Assembly: GCF_001905345.1 (NCBI RefSeq)
Contig: NZ_LFBV01000010.1
Span: forward strand, 261,955-325,954
Direction: 5' to 3'
Length of the DNA: 64,000 nucleotides
DNA from: Streptomyces uncialis
GTDB lineage: Bacteria; Actinomycetota; Actinomycetes; Streptomycetales; Streptomycetaceae
Of the stretch, positions 17,919-25,800 are shown piece after piece. The notes under the pieces were generated by a model. That model worked only from the letters and a program-made list of their open reading frames with translations. It was not told where the DNA came from and made no database searches. The stretch's first letter is position 1; each line of letters starts with the position of its first letter. The position numbers and the translations under genes were made by a program.

Positions 17919-18258
17919 ACGTCGTTCAGCTCCTCAGAAAGCTGTGGCGGCGAGCCCCGGCGGACCGTTCGAGCGATCTGTCGGGGCGCTTCTCTTCGTT
18001 GTCCGGATGGCGGCTGATGGGGGGCCGGTCCGGTCGGTGCGTCCGGGGCGGTGTCAGGGCGAGGAGTCGCGCCAGGCATCCGCTCCCATCCGGGATCTCA
18101 TCCGTGCGGAAAGGCGAGCAGCTGCCGGAATCGGGCGTTGTTCGCCGCTGGGTCCTTCTCCCCCGCACTCGCCGTGAACTCGCGGCGCCCCTCCCCTTGC
18201 GTGCTCCGGGTCAGCTCTGCGGTGCGCCGCACTTGCGGCAACGGTTCGCGCCGCTCGT
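17919..18258. other. 340-bp gap between small genes
   Basis: Only short open frames without ribosome sites are present. No repeat or hairpin longer than 6 bp was noticed. The gap probably holds the promoter of the 17918-17311 gene pair. Confidence 0.4.
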
Positions 18259-18519
18259 TCAGCGGGAGTCCTCGGGCACCAGGTGCCAGGCGCGGCGGAC
18301 CACCTGCTCGTACTCGGTGTGGCCTTGGTGGTCCCGCAGGTGGCGGAACTTCCATACCTGCGCGGTGTCGAACTCCTCCGACTCCCCTGACTCCGCACCG
18401 CACGGGTTGCCGGACCTGTCCTTGGTCGTGCAGCGGAACAGGTGCAGTGTCGGGGGCGCGTGGGCGGTGACGTTCGGCGTACTCGTCCACCGCACGTGCC
18501 GATAGCGGGCGCGGATCAC
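18259..18519 (-). CDS. Hypothetical small protein
   Basis: The 86-aa product has an N-terminal beta-rich part with TLHLFRCTTKDRSGNPCGAESGESEEF and a C-terminal helix around VWKFRHLRDHQGHTEYEQVVRRAWHLVPED. The Cys pair and following His residues could bind a metal. It belongs to a recurring uncharacterised family of Streptomyces proteins found near DUF397 genes (from memory). GTG 18519 overlaps the stop of the preceding gene (GTGA). Confidence 0.7.
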   Translation of the reverse strand: MIRARYRHVRWTSTPNVTAHAPPTLHLFRCTTKDRSGNPCGAESGESEEFDTAQVWKFRHLRDHQGHTEYEQVVRRAWHLVPEDSR

Positions 18520-18773
18520 AGCAGCTCACCCCGGCTTCGCGCGTTGGCGCGGGCGGTCTCGGCGCGCAACCGCTCTTCCGGACCCGCCAGTTGCGTGTCC
18601 CCCGGGCTGACGGCCCACTCGGTGCCCCCGCACACGGGCCGCAAGCACCACCAGCCGCACCACTCGCCCCGGAACTCACCGACCTGGTCCCGCGATACAT
18701 CCACCAGGAGCGTGCCGATCTCCGGAACGGGCGGTGATTCCGGCTGCTCCGATCGAACGAATTTGCCAGGCAT
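18516..18773 (-). CDS. Hypothetical small Trp/Cys-containing protein
   Basis: The 85-aa product carries WCGWWCLRPVCGGTEWAVSPG in the middle and a charged helical end (EERLRAETARANARSRGELL). No family is recognised. It is the first gene of a four-gene leftward set, divergent from the HTH/DUF5753 gene at 18880 with a 106-bp shared control region. Its stop overlaps the start of the next gene. Confidence 0.68.
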   Translation of the reverse strand: MPGKFVRSEQPESPPVPEIGTLLVDVSRDQVGEFRGEWCGWWCLRPVCGGTEWAVSPGDTQLAGPEERLRAETARANARSRGELL

Positions 18774-18879
18774 GGACCACTCCTCTGTGTAGCCGATCCA
18801 CTACTGAGGGGGCACAGCGTTGCCTAGAGTTGGGAGCTGTTCAACCTGTCCGATAGGAACGAAAGGTCAGTGATCGCCT

Positions 18880-19716
18880 TTGAACCGCAAGGAGTTGAAC
18901 CCAGACGCATCACCCCAAGCAGCATTCGGGGCACAGGTGCGCAGCTCACGCGAGCGACGCGGCTGGACGCAAGACGAGTTGGCCGATCGGATGGAATATT
19001 CCAGCACGCATATTTCAGCCGTTGAAACCGGACGTAAGTCCCCGACTCGTCGGTTTTCGCGCAGTCTTGACTCAGCCTTCGAACTCGATGGGACTACAGA
19101 GTCGTTCGAACGCGCCTGGGGGGAGATCCGGCACGGCAGCCTGTTGGAAGGCTTTCCGGAGTTCGTCGGGTACGAGGCTCGGGCAGCGGAGATCAGGCTG
19201 TATGAAGTAGGCGTGATGCCTGGACTCCTCCAGACGCCGGAGTACGCGACGGCACTGGTAGCGAGCGAGGTCAAGCGGGGGGCGATCACAGACGACCAAG
19301 CACGGGAGCGAACCGCACTGATCGCGGAACGCCAAGCCGCCCTGATCCGGCGGACACCACCCCTAGTCTTCGTGGTGCTGGACGAGAGCTGCATTCGGCG
19401 ACCCATCGGTGGACCTGACGTCATGGACGGGCAGTTGGCGCGGCTGGTCGAGTTCGCCGCGCTCCCGAACACCGTTCTCCAGGTGGCGACTTTCGCTATG
19501 GGTGACCGCAGACCGTTCAACTTGCCGATCACCGTACTGACGCTCGCTGACCGGTCTCTCATGTCGTACGCCGAGTCCGCACATCGAGGACACCTCGAAC
19601 GAGACAACAAGTTCGTGCTGCCCCTACTGGGCGCCTACCATCAACTACAGGCCGAAGCACCATCCCAATCAATGTCCGTGACCATGATTAGCCAGATCCG
19701 AAAGGGCATTCCGTGA
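18880..19716 (+). CDS. XRE-family regulator with DUF5753 domain
   Basis: The 278-aa protein has an N-terminal HTH (FGAQVRSSRERRGWTQDELADRMEYSSTHISAVETGRKSPTRRFSRSLD). DUF5753 follows, with VGVMPGLLQTPEYATALV and a DESCIRRPIGGPDVMDGQLARLVEFA core. It is the regulator half of the HTH-DUF5753/DUF397 pairs (WhiJ-like) common in Streptomyces. TTG 18880 is the only start giving the full HTH; a GAAAGG lies 20 bases upstream, too far to be convincing. Base composition is less GC-biased than its neighbours (for example TATTCCAGCACGCATATTTCAG), a hint of horizontal origin. The stop overlaps the first DUF397 gene by 4 bases. Confidence 0.9.
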   Translation: MNRKELNPDASPQAAFGAQVRSSRERRGWTQDELADRMEYSSTHISAVETGRKSPTRRFSRSLDSAFELDGTTESFERAWGEIRHGSLLEGFPEFVGYEARAAEIRLYEVGVMPGLLQTPEYATALVASEVKRGAITDDQARERTALIAERQAALIRRTPPLVFVVLDESCIRRPIGGPDVMDGQLARLVEFAALPNTVLQVATFAMGDRRPFNLPITVLTLADRSLMSYAESAHRGHLERDNKFVLPLLGAYHQLQAEAPSQSMSVTMISQIRKGIP

Positions 19717-19922
19717 CGACCGAGTCCCCCCGCTGGTTCACTTCTTCGTACAGCGCCAACGGCGGCCAGTGCATCGAGGTTGCCGCCAACCTGACAACCA
19801 CCCACGGCATCGTCCCCGTCCGCGACTCCAAGAACCCGAGCGGACCCGTGCTCGACATACCCGCCACCGCGTTCACGTCCTTCGTGACCGGAGTCAAGGC
19901 CGGAGAGTTCGGATCGCTCTGA
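19713..19922 (+). CDS. DUF397 protein, type A (copy 1)
   Basis: The 69-aa protein has the DUF397 core WFTSSYSANGGQCIEVA and VPVRDSKN, with the type A ending GPVLDIPATAFTSFVTGVKAGEF. GTG 19713 overlaps the regulator stop (GTGA), so translation is coupled. DUF397 proteins are thought to bind or neutralise their paired DUF5753 regulator; this is family knowledge, not visible here. A terminator hairpin follows at 19944. Confidence 0.92.
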   Translation: MTTESPRWFTSSYSANGGQCIEVAANLTTTHGIVPVRDSKNPSGPVLDIPATAFTSFVTGVKAGEFGSL

Positions 19923-19943
19923 GCCGCCCGCACAGAGTGCTCA

Positions 19944-19978
19944 CGAGCCCCGTTCGAACCAGCGCCGAGCGGGGCTCG
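19944..19978 (+). terminator. Terminator after the first DUF397 gene
   Basis: CGAGCCCCGTTCG pairs with CGAGCGGGGCTCG (12 of 13, one G-U) around a 9-base loop. A diverged copy of the same block follows the last DUF397 gene at 21198. Confidence 0.7.
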
Positions 19979-20016
19979 ACCCGTTGCCCAGTCATCAAGT
20001 TCCGAAAGGACACCCA

Positions 20017-20220
20017 GTGACGGTCGAATCCCCGCAGTGGTTCACGTCCTCGTACAGCAGCAACGGCGGGGCCTGCATCAAGGTCGCCACCAACCTCGTC
20101 GCCTCCCACGGCGTAGTCCCCGTCAGGGACAGCAAGCAGACCGACAGCCCGGTCTTGGCGCTCTCCCTGAGCGCTTTCACCGGGCTGGTGGCATTCGCCC
20201 GTACCACCGACGTGAGCTGA
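20017..20220 (+). CDS. DUF397 protein, type B (copy 1)
   Basis: The 67-aa protein has core WFTSSYSSNGGACIKVATNLVASHGVVPVRDSKQT and the type B ending AFTGLVAFARTTDVS, different from the type A tail. GAAAGGA lies 9 bases before GTG 20017. It follows the terminator at 19944, so it may have its own promoter. Confidence 0.9.
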   Translation: MTVESPQWFTSSYSSNGGACIKVATNLVASHGVVPVRDSKQTDSPVLALSLSAFTGLVAFARTTDVS

Positions 20221-20268
20221 AGTCCGTCCCGGCCCCTAGGCCCGCGTCCAACCCGCGAAAGGACACCG

Positions 20269-20655
20269 ATGACGACCGAGTCCCCGCACTGGTACAAGTC
20301 TTCGCACAGCTCCAACGGTGGCGACTGCATCGAAGTCGGCGCCGATGTCGCCGTCTCGCACGGCATCGTCCCCGTCCGCGACTCCAAGAACCCGGACGGT
20401 CCCGTACTCGGCATCCCCGCCACCGCGTTCACGTCCTTCGTCAACGGAGTCAAGGCCGGAGGATCGCCCCGCTGGTCCACGTCCTCGTACAGCAACAACG
20501 GTGGCACTTGCGTCGAGGTGGCCACGAACCTCGTCGCCTCGCACGGCGTGGTCCCCGTCCGGGACAGCAAGCAGACCGACGGCCCCGTCCTGACACTCAC
20601 GTCGGACGCGTTCATCGGGCTGGTGGCACTCGCCCGCACCATCGACGTGAGCTGA
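20269..20655 (+). CDS. Tandem DUF397 fusion, type A then type B
   Basis: The 128-aa protein contains two complete DUF397 domains. Residues 1-63 are type A (DSKNPDGPVLGIPATAFTSFVNGVKAG) and residues 64-128 are type B (SPRWSTSSYSNNGG, then DSKQTDGPVLTL and LVALARTIDVS). At the junction the A-type end GEF-stop and the next gene's start are lost, so the two frames are joined directly. GAAAGGA precedes the ATG. This looks like an in-frame deletion between adjacent A and B genes rather than an ancient domain architecture. Confidence 0.92.
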   Translation: MTTESPHWYKSSHSSNGGDCIEVGADVAVSHGIVPVRDSKNPDGPVLGIPATAFTSFVNGVKAGGSPRWSTSSYSNNGGTCVEVATNLVASHGVVPVRDSKQTDGPVLTLTSDAFIGLVALARTIDVS

Positions 20656-20710
20656 AGTCCGCCCCGACCAAGAGAATCCCGTCCAATCCGCACGGCGAAA
20701 GGACACCCCA

Positions 20711-20914
20711 GTGACGGCCGAGTCTCCTCGCTGGTACAAATCCTCCTTCAGTGAGAACGGCGGCGCCTGCATCGAGGTCGCCACGAACCTCGTCGCCACC
20801 TGCACGATCGTCCCCGTCCGGGACAGCAAGCAGACCAGCGGTCCGGTCCTGACACTCACCCCGCGCGCGTTCACCGGGCTGGTGGCACTCGCCCGCCGCG
20901 CCGACGTGAGCTGA
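20711..20914 (+). CDS. DUF397 protein, type B (copy 3)
   Basis: The 67-aa protein has core WYKSSFSENGGACIEVATNLVATCTIVPVRDSKQT and the type B tail AFTGLVALARRADVS. It differs from other B copies by TCT in place of SHG. GAAAGGA lies 9 bases before GTG 20711. Confidence 0.9.
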   Translation: MTAESPRWYKSSFSENGGACIEVATNLVATCTIVPVRDSKQTSGPVLTLTPRAFTGLVALARRADVS

Positions 20915-20963
20915 AGTTCGCTTCCTGGGCCGGGAGGCCCGTCCTGCCAATGTAAGGACCCAC

Positions 20964-21173
20964 ATGGCAACCGAGTTCCCCCGCTGGTTCAAGTCCTCCT
21001 ACAGCGAGAACGGCGGCGCCTGCGTCGAGGTCGCCGCCAACCTCGCCGCCGCCCACCGCATCGTCCCCGTCCGCGACTCCAAGAACCCGGACGGACCCGT
21101 ACTCGACATCCCCGCCACCGCGTTCACGTCCTTCGTGGCCGGAGTCAAAACCGGAGAGTTCGGCGCGCTCTGA
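20964..21173 (+). CDS. DUF397 protein, type A (copy 3)
   Basis: The 69-aa protein has core WFKSSYSENGGACVEVAANLAAAHRIVPVRDSKN and the type A tail GPVLDIPATAFTSFVAGVKTGEF. It is closest to copy 1 at 19713, and the DNA after its stop also matches the DNA after copy 1, so the block was duplicated with its terminator. The start is ATG, unlike most sister genes. Confidence 0.92.
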   Translation: MATEFPRWFKSSYSENGGACVEVAANLAAAHRIVPVRDSKNPDGPVLDIPATAFTSFVAGVKTGEFGAL

Positions 21174-21197
21174 ACCACCCGCGCACCGCGCACACGA

Positions 21198-21226
21198 GCC
21201 CCGCTCGGACCCAGCGCCGAGCGGAG
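21198..21226 (+). terminator. Terminator closing the DUF397 cluster
   Basis: CCGCTCGG (21201-21208) pairs with CCGAGCGG (21217-21224) with partial outer pairing. It is a diverged copy of the hairpin at 19944-19978, including the shared loop sequence CCAGCG. Confidence 0.65.
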
Positions 21227-21263
21227 CCCGGGGGAGCCCGTCCCACGCGGGGGCCGCAGCCTC

Positions 21264-22163
21264 CTAGAGCGGCGCCAGCGTGCGGTCCAGCGCGGTCCGG
21301 CCCGCCGGGCCCCAGGTCGGCTTGCCGCCGGGCAGGCCCTGGTCGCCGGCCTGGCCTATGCGGATGAGGACGAGGCTCTTCACCGCGGCCAGGCCCCGGG
21401 CGCGGCGGATCATCGCCTCGTCCGCGCGGGTGTACGTGTCGAAGAACCGTGCGGCCGAACCGGCGGGCAGCAGCACCCACGCGGCGGCGACATCGACCGC
21501 CGGGTCGCCCTTGCACATGTCACCGAAGTCGATCACGCCCGCGAGTGTGCCGTCCGTGGTGACGACGTTCGCCGGGTGGAGGTCGCCGTGCAGCCACAGC
21601 GGCGGGCCGTCCCATTCGGGCGCCGCGAGGGCGTCGTCCCATACGGCCTGGACACGGTCGAGTTCAGCGGCGGGCGTCCCGGAGGCGGCGACTTCCTCCA
21701 GTATCTTCTCGACGGTCCCGTGGAACGTTTTGAGGGGAACGCCGCGGTCCGGACTGACCGGTGCCTCCGGGGGCGCCTCCGTGTGGAGTGCTTCGAGGAA
21801 GTCCGCCAAGGTACCGGCCGCGCTGTCGTGGCTGAGGGGGGCGTGGTCGGCCGGTGTGCCGGGGACCCAGGTCACGATGGTCCACGGGCGTGGGAATCGG
21901 GCGGACGGTTGGCCCATCCGCACGGGGGTCGGGACGGGCAGCGGAAGGTGTGGGGCCAGGGCGGGGAGCCAGCGGTGCTCCTTGCGCAGGAGGGCGGGCG
22001 CGCGTTCCGAGCGGGGGATGCGGACCGCCAACTGCTCCCCGAGGCGCCAGAGTTGGTTGTCCCAGCCGCCGGTGACCTCACGTACGTCCGGTCCCGCCAG
22101 GTCCGGGTGCTGTTCCCGTACCAGTGCGCGCACCAGTCCTTCGTCGATCTCGAAGTCGTCCAT
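21264..22163 (-). CDS. Aminoglycoside phosphotransferase-family kinase
   Basis: The 299-aa protein has the APH/choline kinase fold. The catalytic loop is LWLHGDLHPANVV with the base Asp in HGD, and the metal-binding IDFGD follows at about residue 215. The N-lobe shows TGGWDNQLWRLGEQLAVRIPRSE. Members phosphorylate aminoglycosides, homoserine, choline and other small hydroxyl compounds; the substrate cannot be told here. ATG 22163 is used; TTG 22175 in the same frame is the other candidate. It is convergent with the DUF397 genes. Confidence 0.88.
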   Translation of the reverse strand: MDDFEIDEGLVRALVREQHPDLAGPDVREVTGGWDNQLWRLGEQLAVRIPRSERAPALLRKEHRWLPALAPHLPLPVPTPVRMGQPSARFPRPWTIVTWVPGTPADHAPLSHDSAAGTLADFLEALHTEAPPEAPVSPDRGVPLKTFHGTVEKILEEVAASGTPAAELDRVQAVWDDALAAPEWDGPPLWLHGDLHPANVVTTDGTLAGVIDFGDMCKGDPAVDVAAAWVLLPAGSAARFFDTYTRADEAMIRRARGLAAVKSLVLIRIGQAGDQGLPGGKPTWGPAGRTALDRTLAPL

Positions 22164-22188
22164 CGCCTCAGCCAATCATCAACGGCGA

Positions 22189-22220
22189 CGCCGCCACGAC
22201 GGGATTCCGTCGTGGCGGCG
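22189..22220 (-). terminator. Terminator of the ABC exporter operon
   Basis: CGCCGCCACGACGG and CCGTCGTGGCGGCG form a perfect 14-bp stem with loop GATT. It lies 36 bases after the permease stop and 26 bases before the APH-like gene, insulating the two same-strand units. Confidence 0.85.
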
Positions 22221-22255
22221 TGTCACCGGATGAGCGACCCGGCCGTCATGGCCGG

Positions 22256-23047
22256 CTACTTCGGGTCGTGGTTGAACTTCGAGGTCGACCAGAAGTAGCC
22301 GAGGAGCGCGAGGCCCACGCACCAGACGACGGCGAGCCATCCGTTGTGGCCGATCCCGCTGCCGAGCAGCAGCCCGCGCAGGGTCTCGATGGCGGGGGTG
22401 AACGGCTGGTACAGGGCGACCGGCTGGAACCAGCCCGGCATCGTGTCGACCGGGATGAAGGCGCTGGACAGCAGCGGCAGGATCATCAGCGGCAGGGCGT
22501 TGTTGCTGGCGGCCTCGGCGTTCGGGCTGATCAGGCCCATGCCGACCGCGATCCAGGTGAGGGCCAGGGCGACCAGTGTCAGCAGTCCCAGCGCCAGCAG
22601 CCACTCCAGGGCGGTGGCGTCCTGGGCCCGGAACCCGATGGCCACCGCGACGGCCCCGACGAGGATCACGCTCATCATGCACTGCACCACGCTGCCGACG
22701 ACGTGCCCGACGAGCACCGAACCGCGGTGGATCGCCATCGTGCGGAAGCGGGCGATGATGCCTTCGGTCATGTCGTTGGAGACGGACACCGCCGTCCCGA
22801 TCGTGGTGCTGCCGATGGTCAGCAGCAGGATGCCGGGGACGATGTAGGCGATGTAGTCGGAGCGGTCCGCGCCGCCGCCGCCGATGCCCGCGCTCATCAC
22901 GTCACCGAAGATGTAGACGAAGAGCAGCAGCAGCACGACCGGGCTGAGCAGCAGGTTCAGGGTGAGGGACGGATAGCGCCGGGCGTGCAGGAGATTGCGG
23001 CGCAGCATCGTGGACGAGTCGCGCACGGCGAGGGAGAGGGCACTCAT
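22256..23047 (-). CDS. ABC-2 type permease, DrrB-like
   Basis: The 263-aa membrane protein has six helices (LLLSPVVLLLLFVYIFG; YIVPGILLLTIGSTTIGTAVSV; CMMSVILVGAVAVAIGF; LLALGLLTLVALALTWIAVGMG; LPLMILPLLSSAFIPV; LAVVWCVGLALLGYFW). The conserved loop TEGIIARFRTMAIHRGSVLVGHV is the daunorubicin-exporter type. It forms an exporter with the ATPase at 23044-24090; start and stop overlap by 4 bases (ATGA), so subunits are made together. The substrate is unknown. Confidence 0.92.
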   Translation of the reverse strand: MSALSLAVRDSSTMLRRNLLHARRYPSLTLNLLLSPVVLLLLFVYIFGDVMSAGIGGGGADRSDYIAYIVPGILLLTIGSTTIGTAVSVSNDMTEGIIARFRTMAIHRGSVLVGHVVGSVVQCMMSVILVGAVAVAIGFRAQDATALEWLLALGLLTLVALALTWIAVGMGLISPNAEAASNNALPLMILPLLSSAFIPVDTMPGWFQPVALYQPFTPAIETLRGLLLGSGIGHNGWLAVVWCVGLALLGYFWSTSKFNHDPK

Positions 23048-24090
23048 CGGACGGTCTCCTTGGTCTGGTCGGTCGCGTCGCTGCCGCCGGTCAGGGCGAA
23101 GAAGACGTCGTCGAGGTCGGGGGTGTGCACGGTCAGCTCGTCGGCCTCGACGCCGATCGAGTCCAGCCAGTCGAGCAGGGAGCGCAGTTCGCGCTGGGTG
23201 CCGTCGCTGGGGATCTGGAGGGTGAGCGACTCGTCGTCGGGGGCGCCCCCCGGCCGGGCGGGGCCGGGAGCCGGGGCGAGGGTGGCGTCGCGCAGGGCGA
23301 CGGCGGCGGAGCGGTACGCGGCCGGGTCGTCGAAGCGGAGGCGGATGTGTCCGCCGGGGATGAGCCGCTTGAGTTCGTCGGCGGTGCCCTCGGCGGCGAT
23401 CCTGCCGTCGTGGAGGACCGCGATGCGGTCGGCGAGCTGGTCGGCCTCCTCCAGGTACTGGGTGGTGAGGAAGACGGTGACGCCGTCGGAGAGCAGTTCG
23501 CGGATGATCTGCCACATGTTGTGGCGGCTGCGGGGGTCGAGGCCGGTGGTCGGCTCGTCGAGGAAGATGATCCGCGGGTCGCCGACGAGGGTCATGGCGA
23601 GGTCGAGCCGCCGCTTCATCCCGCCGGAGTAGGTGGAGGCGGGCTTCTTCGCGGCCTCCGTCAGGCCGAACCGGGCGAGCAGTTCGGCGGCCACCCGCTT
23701 CCCCTCCCGCCGGGGCAGATGGTGCAGGTCCGCCATGAGGAGCATGTTCTCCTCGCCGGTGATCAGGCCGTCCACGGCGGAGAACTGGCCGGTGACACCG
23801 ATCGCGGCGCGGACCGACTGGGGGTCGGTGGCCAGGTCGTGGCCGCCGACGCGGATGCCGCCGGAGCCCTCACCGGCGGAGAGCAGCGTGGAGAGGATCT
23901 TGACGACGGTGGTCTTGCCGGCACCGTTCGGGCCGAGCAGCGCGAAGACGCTGCCCGCCGGGATGTGCAGGTCGACGCCGTCGAGGACGAGCTTGTCACC
24001 GTAGGACTTGCGCAGGCCGGTGGCGGAGACGGCGGTGGGCTGGTCCTTGCTGGTGCCGCGCCTGGGCGTGGGCATGACAGATGAAGCCAT
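23044..24090 (-). CDS. ABC exporter ATP-binding protein, DrrA-like
   Basis: The 348-aa ATPase has Walker A GPNGAGKTTVV, Q-loop GVTGQFSAVDGLITGEENM, signature YSGGMKRRLDLAMTLVGDP, Walker B IIFLDEPTTGLDPRS and an H-loop variant LTTQYLEEADQLA, where the switch His is replaced by Gln, a feature of the DrrA group. The C-terminal 100 residues are the extra DrrA regulatory part. GGGAGAG precedes ATG 24090. It follows the DUF4097 gene after 84 bp and is probably in the same unit. Confidence 0.94.
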   Translation of the reverse strand: MASSVMPTPRRGTSKDQPTAVSATGLRKSYGDKLVLDGVDLHIPAGSVFALLGPNGAGKTTVVKILSTLLSAGEGSGGIRVGGHDLATDPQSVRAAIGVTGQFSAVDGLITGEENMLLMADLHHLPRREGKRVAAELLARFGLTEAAKKPASTYSGGMKRRLDLAMTLVGDPRIIFLDEPTTGLDPRSRHNMWQIIRELLSDGVTVFLTTQYLEEADQLADRIAVLHDGRIAAEGTADELKRLIPGGHIRLRFDDPAAYRSAAVALRDATLAPAPGPARPGGAPDDESLTLQIPSDGTQRELRSLLDWLDSIGVEADELTVHTPDLDDVFFALTGGSDATDQTKETVR

Positions 24091-24174
24091 GTGGCTCTCC
24101 CGATCGGGGGCTGGTGGGGACGGAGGGGGAGGTGGAGAGGTGGAGAGGTGGAGCGCGCCGGGGAAGGGCGGGGC

Positions 24175-25020
24175 TCAGACGCGGGCGCGGCGGATGTCGA
24201 TGTTCCCGTGGCGCGTACGGGCGCGGACCTCGACGGTGTCCTCGGACTCGTCGGGGCTCGCGGAGGCGGTGAGCGTGTTGCGCACCTGGCCCATGTGGGA
24301 GCTGACGTCGAGCCAGGTGGCGGTGCCCTCGCGGATGCCGATCTCGATGGCGCCGTACGCGGTCTCCAACTGGACGGTGCCACGGGCGACATCGGCGACG
24401 CGCAGGGTGCCGTGCGCCGTGGTGGCGGCGACCGAGCTCTCGGCGCGGGTGATGGTGATGTCGCCGTTGGAGCCCCTCACCCGCAGATCGCCGGTCACGC
24501 TGCCGACGGTCGTGCTGCCGTGCGAGTTCTTCAGTACGGCGGGGCCGTCGACGGTGCCGATATGCAGACTGCCGGAGCTGGTGGTGATCTCGGCGGAGCC
24601 GTCGACCCGCTCGACGGTGATCGAGCCGTGCGCGGCGGTCAGGTGCAGCGGGCCGGTCGTGTCCAGCCGGACGTCACCGGACGAGCTCTTCACCCGGACC
24701 TCGCCGAGCCGCCCCTCACCGAGCACCTGGACCCAGGCGCCGGTGACGTCGAGGTGCGAGCCCGTGGGCAGTTCGACCGTCACATCGACGGTGCCGGAGG
24801 GCCCGACGAGGTAACGCGCCTTGGGCGTCCTGACGGTCAGGGTGCCGCTCACGTACGTCACCTCGGTCTGCTCGGCGGCCCGTACGTCCTGGCTCCGCTT
24901 CGGGTCGCGGGGCCGTACCTCGACGACCGTTTCGAGTGTCTTGGCCGCGGTGAACTGGATGGAACCGGCGGAGACGTGAGCGTTGGCCGAGATGGGTTCG
25001 GGCGTGTCGAAAGAAGGCAT
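24175..25020 (-). CDS. DUF4097-family beta-helix protein
   Basis: The 281-aa protein is a long stack of short beta-strands with recurring SSSGDVRL, AAHGSITVERVDGSAEITTSSGSLHIG, GSNGDITI and RHGNIDI units, the right-handed beta-helix pattern of DUF4097. There is no signal peptide, so it probably stays in the cytosol or at the inner face of the membrane. In Streptomyces it is repeatedly found between an RHH-type gene and a DrrAB exporter (from memory), suggesting a shared process that is not known. Confidence 0.85.
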   Translation of the reverse strand: MPSFDTPEPISANAHVSAGSIQFTAAKTLETVVEVRPRDPKRSQDVRAAEQTEVTYVSGTLTVRTPKARYLVGPSGTVDVTVELPTGSHLDVTGAWVQVLGEGRLGEVRVKSSSGDVRLDTTGPLHLTAAHGSITVERVDGSAEITTSSGSLHIGTVDGPAVLKNSHGSTTVGSVTGDLRVRGSNGDITITRAESSVAATTAHGTLRVADVARGTVQLETAYGAIEIGIREGTATWLDVSSHMGQVRNTLTASASPDESEDTVEVRARTRHGNIDIRRARV

Positions 25021-25101
25021 GGCTGTCCCGTCCTCATGAGTCCGTGGGCCGTCCCCGCTGGTGGGACGTGATGGGTGTGAAGTGGGCGGGCGTGGGCGCG
25101 G

Positions 25102-25620
25102 CTAGCGCACCCAGCCCGTGAAGCTCTGTCCGACGGTGCGGGACCTCTCGGCCGGCCGCGGCCGGGCGCCGCCGTCCGCCGCGGCCGACACGGCCCGCAC
25201 CAGCCACGCGTTGACCGACAGGCCCTCGCGGCTCGCGGCCTCCTCGGCGCGCGCCTTGAGGTGGGCCGGCAGCCGCAGATTGACGCGGGCGGTGCCGCCC
25301 TCGTCGGTGTCGGCGGAGGCCGGGGCCGGGAGCGGTGCGGGCGGCTGCGCCTCGTGCGGCGCGGTGCGCTCCTCGTGCTGCGGCAGCACCACCACGAAGT
25401 CGGGGTCGAGGCCCCGCAGTCGTACGTCGACCGAGCCGGGGGCGAGTTCACGGGTGATCTCGTCCATGGCGGCGGACAGCACGTTCAGCAGGGTCAGACG
25501 GGTGGCCGACTCCAGCGGAGCGGTCAGCCGCTCGGCGAGCTCGCGGGCTTCGTCACCCCCGGCTTCGGCGGCCACCGCCAGTTCCCTGCGGAGTGTTTCG
25601 ACGTACGGCGTGAGGTCCAT
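25102..25620 (-). CDS. Ribbon-helix-helix (HicB/CopG-like) regulator
   Basis: The 172-aa protein ends in an RHH fold, TARVNLRLPAHLKARAEEAASREGLSVNAWLVRAVSAAADGG (residues about 112-155), the form used by Arc, MetJ and antitoxin-type repressors. The first 90 residues form a helical domain with LAERLTAPLESATRLTLLNVLSAAMDEITREL, followed by a Pro/Ala linker. No toxin gene is adjacent. It heads the RHH, DUF4097, DrrA, DrrB set. ATG 25620 is used although its ribosome site is weak. A palindrome lies 10 bases upstream and a decamer array at 25801-25900, both plausible binding sites for the protein. Confidence 0.82.
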   Translation of the reverse strand: MDLTPYVETLRRELAVAAEAGGDEARELAERLTAPLESATRLTLLNVLSAAMDEITRELAPGSVDVRLRGLDPDFVVVLPQHEERTAPHEAQPPAPLPAPASADTDEGGTARVNLRLPAHLKARAEEAASREGLSVNAWLVRAVSAAADGGARPRPAERSRTVGQSFTGWVR

Positions 25621-25629
25621 GACGCCATC

Positions 25630-25650
25630 ATGGCACCACAGTGGCGCCAT
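25630..25650 (-). promoter_or_regulatory. Palindrome at the RHH gene start
   Basis: ATGGCACCAC and GTGGCGCCAT are complementary at 9 of 10 positions around a single central base. It ends 10 bases before the start codon of the RHH gene, where a repressor would block translation or transcription. Its TGGCRCCA core recurs in the array at 25801-25900. Confidence 0.55.
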
Positions 25651-25800
25651 CCGCAAGTCCAGGAGTGCCACCGGCAGGGCGAGACAGGTTCCCCCCTCAC
25701 GCCCCGGTCGCATAACCGCAGGTCAGCAGCGCTGCGGAGGCGCGTGAAGCGATGGCACCACACGGTCGCCGGGTGATGTCACACAGCACCTGGCGCGGCG

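Noticed and set aside
15791..21230. Integrated phage or mobile element boundaries
   Set aside because: No integrase, transposase, tRNA or flanking direct repeat was seen; accessory nature rests on gene content and composition only.
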